Shown here piece by piece: positions 34,866-41,146 of a stretch of DNA of 41,146 bases (position 1 is its first letter; the number at the start of each line of letters is the position of its first letter). The stretch lies in the NCBI GenBank assembly GCA_018817425.1, contig JAHITX010000090.1:1-41146 (forward strand). The letters run 5' to 3'. The notes beneath the pieces are model-generated. The model searched no databases and was not told the DNA's origin. It saw only the letters and a program-made list of their open reading frames with translations. Both the position numbers and the translations under genes were made by a program. This DNA is from Pseudomonadota bacterium. GTDB lineage: Bacteria; Desulfobacterota; Desulfobacteria; Desulfobacterales; RPRI01.

Positions 34866-35579
34866 ATGGTAAAAAATAGTTTTAATCTTACCCATCCATT
34901 GGGAAGACTGGTAGAAAACGAAACGGAAATAATTCAGGATGGCGGTTTTGGCGCTATCCTGGCATATGCGGGTGTAGGTAAAACGGCTCTTCTTATTCAA
35001 CTGGCAATATATAATCTGCTTAATGAGAGAAATGTACTACACATAAGCTTGAATGATCCGGTAAAAAAAGTCGGCCTGTGGTATAAGGAAGTGTACCGCA
35101 ACATTGCATTTCAGCACAGCATTGCCGACCAGGAACAGATATTTGAAAACCTGCTGCCGCACAGATTTATAATGACATTTGAAGTGGAGGGCTTTAGTGT
35201 TCCAAAACTGGAAGAAAGGCTTACCGACCTTATGGAACAAAATATTTTCCGTCCGCGTGTTATTCTAATTGATGGTCTTCCCTTTGATGTTTCGCAGAAA
35301 GAATCTCTTATAGAGCTTCAACGCTTTGCTCAACAACACTCTCTTAAGCTCTGGTTTACGGTTCGCATCAGCAGAGATGATAAACCCCATGGAATTCCGG
35401 CACATTTTAATGATATTGAGTATCTTTTTGAAAAAACAATACTAATTCAGCCTGAAGGAAAAGATATTCAACTTAAGGCTCTTAAAGGAGGAAAACCTGA
35501 TTCGGATGAATCCGAACTTTTTATCGATCCGACAACTATGCTTATTAAAGAAAACAACTGGATACAGCACATAAGATGA
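34866..35579 (+). CDS. RecA/KaiC-superfamily-like P-loop ATPase, uncharacterised
   Basis: 237 residues, not recognised as a named family. The Walker A motif is AYAGVGKTALL (about 33-43), immediately after a strand ILAYAG. A plausible Walker B is RVILIDGLPF (about 129-138). The arrangement (early P-loop, one compact alpha/beta domain, Asp after hydrophobic strand) fits the RecA/KaiC/DnaB superfamily. There is no signal or membrane segment, so it is probably cytoplasmic. AAGGAG lies upstream of ATG 34866. It sits 60 nt after EF-G and 15-24 nt before PBP1A, suggesting co-transcription but giving no direct function. Confidence 0.75.
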   Translation: MVKNSFNLTHPLGRLVENETEIIQDGGFGAILAYAGVGKTALLIQLAIYNLLNERNVLHISLNDPVKKVGLWYKEVYRNIAFQHSIADQEQIFENLLPHRFIMTFEVEGFSVPKLEERLTDLMEQNIFRPRVILIDGLPFDVSQKESLIELQRFAQQHSLKLWFTVRISRDDKPHGIPAHFNDIEYLFEKTILIQPEGKDIQLKALKGGKPDSDESELFIDPTTMLIKENNWIQHIR

Positions 35580-35603
35580 TGCAACAATCAGGAAATGTTC
35601 AAT

Positions 35604-38012
35604 ATGCGAAGAAGTAAAAAAGTTGCAAAAATCATTAAAGAACGCTCAAACCAAAAAGTTGAAACAACAGCAAGGAAAGTATTAAGATGGGGATTATGGA
35701 CATCTCTTATATCTGTTTCTGTCGTTTTGATTATATTGATAAGCTTTTATTTGCATATTACACAGGAAATTCCTAAAATATCCGCACTTAACGATTATAG
35801 TCCGCCCACTATTACAACGGTGTACTCTGACAATAATCAGGAAATAGCTCAATTCTATAAGGAATACAGAATAATACTTCCTATGGAAAAGATTCCTCCC
35901 ATGTTAAAGGATGCCTTCATTGCTGCTGAGGATTCGAGATTTTATAAACACAAGGGGATAGATTTTCAAAGTATTGTAAGAGCTTTTTTGAAGAATATCA
36001 AAGCAGGAACAATTGTTCAGGGTGGAAGCACTATTACTCAGCAGGTTACCAAATCATTTTTACTGACACCTGAAAAAAGTTACAGAAGAAAAATAACCGA
36101 AGCAATACTTGCATACAAAATAGACAAAACTTTCTCCAAGGAAGAAATTTTATTTCTGTATTTAAATCAAATTTATTTTGGTCATGGGGCCTATGGAGTT
36201 GAAGCTGCGTCAGAGAAATATTTTGGTAAATCAGCAATTGATTTGGATTTGGCTGAGTGTGCTCTGCTTGCAGGTCTTCCTCAGGCTCCAAGCAGATATT
36301 CGCCTTACAGAAACTGGGAGAAATCAAGGCAACGTCAGATATATGTTTTAGACCGTATGCTGGAAGAAGGTTATATACTTGAAGCTCAGTATAAGCAAGC
36401 TATTGACACAAAAATAGAGCTTAAGCAGAAACAAAACTTATTTGCTGAAAGCGCGCCCTATTTTTCCGAATATGTCAGACAGTATGTTCAGCAAAAATAC
36501 GGACAGGAAGTATTCTATGAGAAGGGGCTTAAGATATATACCACTTGTAATTATGATATGCAGATAGCGGCTCAGGAAGCAATAAGAAAAGGATTGAAAG
36601 CTCTTGACAAAAGGCATGAATACAGAGGTCCGATAAAACACCTTGATCCGGATGAAATAAAGATTGTTTCTGATAAAACAAAGAATATGCTGGCAGAAAC
36701 TCCTTTAAAAGAAGAAATGACTGTAAAAGCAATAGTAACATCTGTAAATGATGATAATATCATTGTAAATATCGGAGATAATTATGGTATAATACAACTC
36801 GAAGACATGAATTGGGCTTTGAAGCAATATGCCGATTCGCCAGGTTATTCACCTGCGGGAACTTTAAAAATAATTTTTCACCCCGATGATTTAATACTTG
36901 TTAAGATTAAAAACCAAATAAAGGATAAACTAGATAAAGAATTATGGTCTGTGTCACTTGAACAGGAACCGGAGAATGAATCGGCCCTGCTTTGTGTAGA
37001 AGCAAAAAACGGTCATGTAAAAGCAATGGTTGGAGGTTATGCTTTTGCCAGAAACCAGTTCAACCGGGCTATTCAGGCAAAACGGCAACCGGGTTCAGCT
37101 TTTAAACCGATAATTTATGCCGCAGCTATTGACAATGATTTTACTCCTGCAAGTGTGTTAATCGATTCTCCCATTACCTATGAAGACAGTGAAAGCAATT
37201 TTGTCTGGAAACCAAAAAACTATAGTGATACATTCTACGGACGAACATCTTTGCGCGATGCCCTGACACATTCACGCAACATTGTTACAGTTAAGATATT
37301 AAGAGCCATTGGTGTAGATTATGCAATAGAATATGCGAAAAAACTCGGGATTACTTCCCCGTTGAGCAGAAATCTGTCACTTGCATTAGGTTCTTCAGGT
37401 GTTTCATTAATTGAACTTGTTGGGGCTTATTCGGTTTTTGCAAACCAGGGGTGTCTTATTGAACCGGTATTCATAGAAAAGATTGTTGACCGGGATGGAA
37501 ACATTCTTGAAGAAGCAATGCCATCAGTAAACCAGGTAATTGAAAAAAATACTGCCTTTATAATGACAAGCCTTTTAAGAAGTGTTGTAGAAAACGGAAC
37601 CGGCAGAAGAATGCTTGAACTTAAAAGGCCGGTAGTCGGGAAAACAGGTACGACAAATGATTTATATGATGCATGGTTTATAGGATACTCTCCGGAGTAT
37701 ATTACAGGTGTGTGGGTTGGCTCTGATGAATTGGCCACTTTAGGCAAATCCGAAACAGGTTCCAGAGCTGCGGGTCCGATCTGGCTTGATTTTATGCAGC
37801 AAATTCTTGCGGATAAACCTGTGGTAGATTTTCCGGAAACAGAAGAAGGTATTGAATTTGCGGAAATTGATACCGAAACCGGTCTTTTGGCGATACCGGA
37901 ATCCAAAAAAACAATTCTTGAATGCTTTAAGGAAGGGACAGCTCCAGCAGAATTTACTCCTAAGCCGGGTGATATTACGGATACGGAAGACTTTTTTAAA
38001 TCAGGTTTTTAA
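35604..38012 (+). CDS. mrcA: Penicillin-binding protein 1A (bifunctional transglycosylase/transpeptidase)
   Basis: About 802 residues. Builds and crosslinks peptidoglycan. One N-terminal membrane anchor (about 30-50). GT51 glycosyltransferase motifs AAEDSRFYKHKGIDF, GGSTITQQVTKSFLL and LNQIYFGHGAYGVEAASEKY. Transpeptidase motifs SxxK in PGSAFKP (about 498), SRN in THSRNIVTVK, and KTGT in VGKTGTTNDLYDAW. I start at ATG 35604 (AGGA 10 nt upstream); ATG 35595 is also possible but only 1-2 nt from the same AGGA. Usual class A length. Next to typA. Confidence 0.93.
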   Translation: MRRSKKVAKIIKERSNQKVETTARKVLRWGLWTSLISVSVVLIILISFYLHITQEIPKISALNDYSPPTITTVYSDNNQEIAQFYKEYRIILPMEKIPPMLKDAFIAAEDSRFYKHKGIDFQSIVRAFLKNIKAGTIVQGGSTITQQVTKSFLLTPEKSYRRKITEAILAYKIDKTFSKEEILFLYLNQIYFGHGAYGVEAASEKYFGKSAIDLDLAECALLAGLPQAPSRYSPYRNWEKSRQRQIYVLDRMLEEGYILEAQYKQAIDTKIELKQKQNLFAESAPYFSEYVRQYVQQKYGQEVFYEKGLKIYTTCNYDMQIAAQEAIRKGLKALDKRHEYRGPIKHLDPDEIKIVSDKTKNMLAETPLKEEMTVKAIVTSVNDDNIIVNIGDNYGIIQLEDMNWALKQYADSPGYSPAGTLKIIFHPDDLILVKIKNQIKDKLDKELWSVSLEQEPENESALLCVEAKNGHVKAMVGGYAFARNQFNRAIQAKRQPGSAFKPIIYAAAIDNDFTPASVLIDSPITYEDSESNFVWKPKNYSDTFYGRTSLRDALTHSRNIVTVKILRAIGVDYAIEYAKKLGITSPLSRNLSLALGSSGVSLIELVGAYSVFANQGCLIEPVFIEKIVDRDGNILEEAMPSVNQVIEKNTAFIMTSLLRSVVENGTGRRMLELKRPVVGKTGTTNDLYDAWFIGYSPEYITGVWVGSDELATLGKSETGSRAAGPIWLDFMQQILADKPVVDFPETEEGIEFAEIDTETGLLAIPESKKTILECFKEGTAPAEFTPKPGDITDTEDFFKSGF

Positions 38013-38023
38013 AGAAAGATGAT

Positions 38024-39865
38024 ATGACAGAATTAATTAAGAATGAAAAAATAAGAAATATTGCAATTATTGCCCATGTTGATCATGGTAAAACAACCCT
38101 TGTTGACGGAATGTTTAAACAAAGTGGTTTATTCAGAACAGGCCAGCGGGTCGATGAAAGAATAATGGATTCCATGGATCTGGAACGTGAACGAGGTATT
38201 ACTATTGCAGCCAAGAATTGTTCCGTGGTCTGGAAGGATGTTAAAATAAATATAATTGACACTCCGGGACATGCGGATTTCGGCGGAGAAGTTGAAAGAG
38301 CTATTTCAATGTCTGATGGTGCTATTTTACTTGTTGATGCATCCGAGGGGCCTCTTCCACAGACACGTTTTGTGCTTAAAAAAGCGCTTGCCGCAGGTTT
38401 GAAGATTATAGTTGTGATAAACAAAATAGATCGTAAAGATGCCAGGCCGGGTGAGGTGTTAGACGAGATATACGATCTTCTCATAGACCTTGGAGCAAAT
38501 GATGAGCAGCTTGATTTTCCGCTTATTTATGCAATCGGTCGTGATGGAATAGCACAAAAGAGTCTGAATGAAAAAGGAGAAAACCTTCATTTATTGATTG
38601 ATACCATTTTAAAAGAAATTCCTCCTCCATCTTATGATCCCGAAGAACCTTTTCAAATGCTTGTTTCGGACCTTGGATATTCCGACTACCTTGGAAGGCT
38701 TGCAATAGGAAAAGTATTTAACGGAAAAATGGGGCAGCATGATAATCTTATATGCATTAACAGCGAAAACGCTTACATTCCGCTTAAGGTTTCCAAGCTG
38801 CAAACTTATACCGGTTTGAAAATTATTGAAATCAAAAATGCCGAACCGGGTGATATAGTAGTACTTTCAGGAATTGAAGATGTTAAAATCGGAGATACTA
38901 TCTGCACCAGTAATTTCCCTAAAGCTTTAAAAAGAATTACTGTTGATGAGCCGACTGTTTCTATGAAATTTACCATAAATAATTCGCCTTTTTCAGGAAA
39001 AGAAGGAAAATATGTTCAATCCAGTAAAATACGCGAACGGCTTTACAAAGAGACATTAAGAAATGTTGCAATCCAGATAAGCGATGAGCAGGAGATGGAT
39101 TCTTTTATTGTAAAGGGAAGAGGGGAATTCCAACTGGCCATACTTATAGAAACTATGCGCAGGGAGGGATTTGAGTTGTGTGTAGGCCGTCCCGAAGTAA
39201 TTCTAAAATACAAAGACGGTGAAAAACTCGAACCAATCGAGCATCTTTTTATCGATTGCAATGAAAATTTTCTTGGGATTGTTTCCGAGAAGCTTTCTTC
39301 GAAAAAAGGAAGGATGTTAAATCTTGTAAACAATGAAAGAGGAAGAGTCAGAATCGAATTTTCCATTCCGTCAAGAGCACTTATCGGTTACAGGGATGAG
39401 TTTTTAACGGATACGAAGGGAACCGGTATTATGAATTCATATTTTTCCGGTTATGAAAAATACAGAGGTGACTTTCCGGTAAGATTCACAGGTTCTATAG
39501 TTTCAGACAGATCCGGCAATTCGGTTGCATACGCCCTGTTTAACCTTGAGCCAAGAGGCAGGCTTTTGATTGTTCCAGTTACTCCGGTATACGAAGGAAT
39601 GGTTGTGGGAGAGCATAACAAGGAAGGCGATATCAACGTAAATGCATGCAAGGAGAAAAAATTAACAAACATGAGAGCTTCCGGAAAAGATGATCATATT
39701 CTTCTTGCTCCGGTTAAACCACTGACACTTGAAGGTGCAATAAATTTCATACGCGAAGATGAAATGGTGGAAGTAACCCCTATCTCAATCCGCATCAGAA
39801 AAGCAGTGCTTTCCGCCCATAAAAGACATTCTATGAGATCGGCAAAGCTTAAGGCCGGGCAATAA
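38024..39865 (+). CDS. typA: Translational GTPase TypA/BipA
   Basis: 613 residues, normal TypA length. G motifs: AHVDHGKTTLVDGMFKQSG, MDSMDLERERGITIAAKN, DTPGHADFGGEVERAISMSD, and NKIDRKDARP. Domain II and the BipA-specific C-terminal domain follow (SIPSRALIGYRDEFLTDTKG, EGMVVGEHNKEGDINVN, RKAVLSAHKRHSMRS). It acts on the ribosome in stress response and assembly. Starts 11 nt after the PBP1A stop. A strong terminator follows its stop. Confidence 0.95.
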   Translation: MTELIKNEKIRNIAIIAHVDHGKTTLVDGMFKQSGLFRTGQRVDERIMDSMDLERERGITIAAKNCSVVWKDVKINIIDTPGHADFGGEVERAISMSDGAILLVDASEGPLPQTRFVLKKALAAGLKIIVVINKIDRKDARPGEVLDEIYDLLIDLGANDEQLDFPLIYAIGRDGIAQKSLNEKGENLHLLIDTILKEIPPPSYDPEEPFQMLVSDLGYSDYLGRLAIGKVFNGKMGQHDNLICINSENAYIPLKVSKLQTYTGLKIIEIKNAEPGDIVVLSGIEDVKIGDTICTSNFPKALKRITVDEPTVSMKFTINNSPFSGKEGKYVQSSKIRERLYKETLRNVAIQISDEQEMDSFIVKGRGEFQLAILIETMRREGFELCVGRPEVILKYKDGEKLEPIEHLFIDCNENFLGIVSEKLSSKKGRMLNLVNNERGRVRIEFSIPSRALIGYRDEFLTDTKGTGIMNSYFSGYEKYRGDFPVRFTGSIVSDRSGNSVAYALFNLEPRGRLLIVPVTPVYEGMVVGEHNKEGDINVNACKEKKLTNMRASGKDDHILLAPVKPLTLEGAINFIREDEMVEVTPISIRIRKAVLSAHKRHSMRSAKLKAGQ

Positions 39866-39876
39866 TTTTATTAACT

Positions 39877-39910
39877 CCCCTGAAGTAATTGTGTTTTATT
39901 GCTTCAGGGG
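39877..39910 (+). terminator. Strong hairpin after typA
   Basis: CCCCTGAAGTAAT (39877-39889) pairs with ATTGCTTCAGGGG (39898-39910), 13 bp with one G-U pair and an 8-nt loop. The following T-run is short, so it may act for both converging genes or as an RNA 3' end. Confidence 0.7.
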
Positions 39911-39966
39911 GATTTGTCATTCAAAAGTATTATGGCTAACTGGCAGTCAAACTACATAAGAGTTTT

Positions 39967-41010
39967 TCAATATGGATCATAAGCTTCAAGTACGACATTA
40001 ATTTTTTTTGTCCAGGCCCCACGTTTTACTTTTACGACTACCGTATCGCCAATCTTATATTTGTTTTCAGCTTTTACAATCCCGCGAGTGCTTATAATAT
40101 CAGTATCGCCTACCTTGATAATAGTATCACCGGGTTTTAAGCCGGCTTTATCGCCAGGGCCATCATCTACAAGGGAATTTATTGTCGCTGTCTTTGTCGA
40201 ACCGGACCACGAATTTATACCAAGGTAAGCCGGCGCCTGCTGCTTGTAATACAAAAAACCATTTACACCAAAGGTATATCCATTTTCCTTAAAAAGTGGC
40301 AGATATTTGCTTTTTCCCATATGTGCGCGGTTTCGCATGTCAAAATGGATTGTCTTGGACATAGTTGCAATATCCAATTGCCATCCATTATTATTTCTTT
40401 CCAGATAAATAGGAGGACAATTTTTGTGTTTTGGTTCAAAAACAATAATGGCTAATTCACCCCTGGTGAAAACCTTAAATGTCTTGCCCTGGGTATCTCT
40501 TACTTCATTGTCCATCTGTGCATTTGTGAACATCCACTTTTTGCTTATTGCACGAGTTTCATCAGTGTACAAATCAAAGTCATATCCTCTGATGTGCCGT
40601 TTGCATTTTTCAATATCTAACAAATAAGCTTCTTCGGGTGTTGTCTGAGGAATAAAAAGAGATTTAATATCGTCAGGGTAATTGGCTTTGTCGGGGATCG
40701 TAATTTCTTTTATCTGAACTTTTTGGTTGGCTCCCCCACCGCCGGAATAGTAATTGGTAGGTAAATTATTTTTATTCACATTAGGATCATATGCCTGTTC
40801 ATCGATTTTTTCATTTGTCCTGGCAATGATCATTTCCAGCGTTGCTGCAATTCCATCCTGAACCCGGCCTGCTTTAAAAAAGGGTGCCATTTGTTCTCTT
40901 TCTATATAACCTGCAAAGCTATCCGGAAAGATCCATTCAAGATCATAGCCAATCTCAAATCGAACCAATTCTTCTTCCACACTGAGAATAAATAATATAC
41001 CCTTTAGCAA
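39967..41010 (-). CDS. TPM-domain and PDZ-domain protein, apparently 5'-truncated
   Basis: An open frame of 347 residues from TTG 41010. The first about 60 residues match only the second half of a TPM (TLP18.3/Psb32/MOLO-1) domain: KGILFILSVEEELVRFEIGY, DLEWIFPDSFAGYIERE and MAPFFKAGRVQDGIAATLE. The usual first half and the signal peptide are missing. In the same frame a TAA stop lies six codons upstream (near 41026), and no other frame up to 41146 reads like TPM. A Gly-rich linker (about 89-93) and an unassigned central region follow, then a PDZ domain (about 260-345; GDKAGLKPGDTIIKVGD). I call it a damaged or decayed gene, but translation from an internal start is possible. Converges on typA. 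Confidence 0.65.
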   Translation of the reverse strand: MLKGILFILSVEEELVRFEIGYDLEWIFPDSFAGYIEREQMAPFFKAGRVQDGIAATLEMIIARTNEKIDEQAYDPNVNKNNLPTNYYSGGGGANQKVQIKEITIPDKANYPDDIKSLFIPQTTPEEAYLLDIEKCKRHIRGYDFDLYTDETRAISKKWMFTNAQMDNEVRDTQGKTFKVFTRGELAIIVFEPKHKNCPPIYLERNNNGWQLDIATMSKTIHFDMRNRAHMGKSKYLPLFKENGYTFGVNGFLYYKQQAPAYLGINSWSGSTKTATINSLVDDGPGDKAGLKPGDTIIKVGDTDIISTRGIVKAENKYKIGDTVVVKVKRGAWTKKINVVLEAYDPY

Positions 41011-41146
41011 TTCTCGGTGAAGTTAAGAAGATGCATAATATTACCACCCAGAACAAATCTTGAATTTATTTTTCGCAATCAGTAATGGAATATTTAAAAT
41101 CCGGGTATTTTCACAAAAAACTATAACATATTGATAATTAACAAAA

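Overview
The window is an AT-rich, gene-dense chromosomal segment. Gene content and order suggest a Desulfobacterota (former Deltaproteobacteria, Desulfobacteraceae-like) bacterium: a DivIVA / YggT / ProC neighbourhood beside two type IV pilus retraction ATPases, a fused uroporphyrinogen methyltransferase-synthase after hemC, a spirochaete/deltaproteobacterial-type EF-G, FmdB-type zinc ribbons, and citramalate synthase next to leuA. This placement comes from recognising the protein families, not from a search. I see no rRNA, tRNA, CRISPR array, prophage or full insertion sequence.

Layout. 1-150 holds the edge of an unidentified, less AT-rich minus-strand reading frame, followed by about 390 bases without a gene. 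544-5693 is a tight three-gene envelope cluster: a FlgT-N-like secreted protein, a TPR+CsgG-like lipoprotein, and a CsgG-like protein with five fibronectin-III-like modules. It is followed by a giant AsmA-family protein (5741-9166). 9168-13478 is on the minus strand: yggT, divIVA, pilT, a pilU-like gene, a zinc-ribbon/degenerate-receiver protein, and a 54-residue protein. 13667-23304 is on the plus strand: proC, then a branched-chain amino acid cluster ilvD-ilvB-ilvN-ilvC-cimA-leuA. Upstream of ilvD lies what reads as a complete transcription attenuator: promoter, Val/Leu/Ile-rich leader peptide, antiterminator and terminator. 23346-27463 is on the minus strand: HU, a Cys-rich four-helix membrane protein, pyrD, pilC and a radical SAM protein. 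27775-39865 is on the plus strand: fmdB-like, hemC, cobA-hemD fusion, moaA, tandem universal stress protein, EF-G, a RecA/KaiC-like P-loop protein, PBP1A and typA, ending in a strong hairpin. 39967-41010 (minus) is a TPM+PDZ protein that appears to have lost its N-terminus.

How the genes work together. The ilv/cimA/leuA block supplies most steps from pyruvate to valine plus the committing steps to leucine and isoleucine. CimA implies an isoleucine route through citramalate rather than threonine. PilT, the PilU-like ATPase and PilC are parts of a twitching pilus whose other genes lie outside the window. hemC and cobA-hemD make precorrin-2 for sirohaem, cobalamin or haem.

Most notable observations: (1) the ilv attenuator, with mutually exclusive antiterminator and terminator stems that pair base by base; (2) a 142-bp palindromic MITE-like element in two inverted, about 96% identical copies (10175-10316 and 21583-21724), each with its own 4-bp target duplication (AACT, GATA), the first sitting exactly at the pilU-like stop codon; (3) the FlgT-N / CsgG / CsgG-FN3 envelope cluster; (4) small or unrecognised genes, including the 54-aa protein at 9168-9332.
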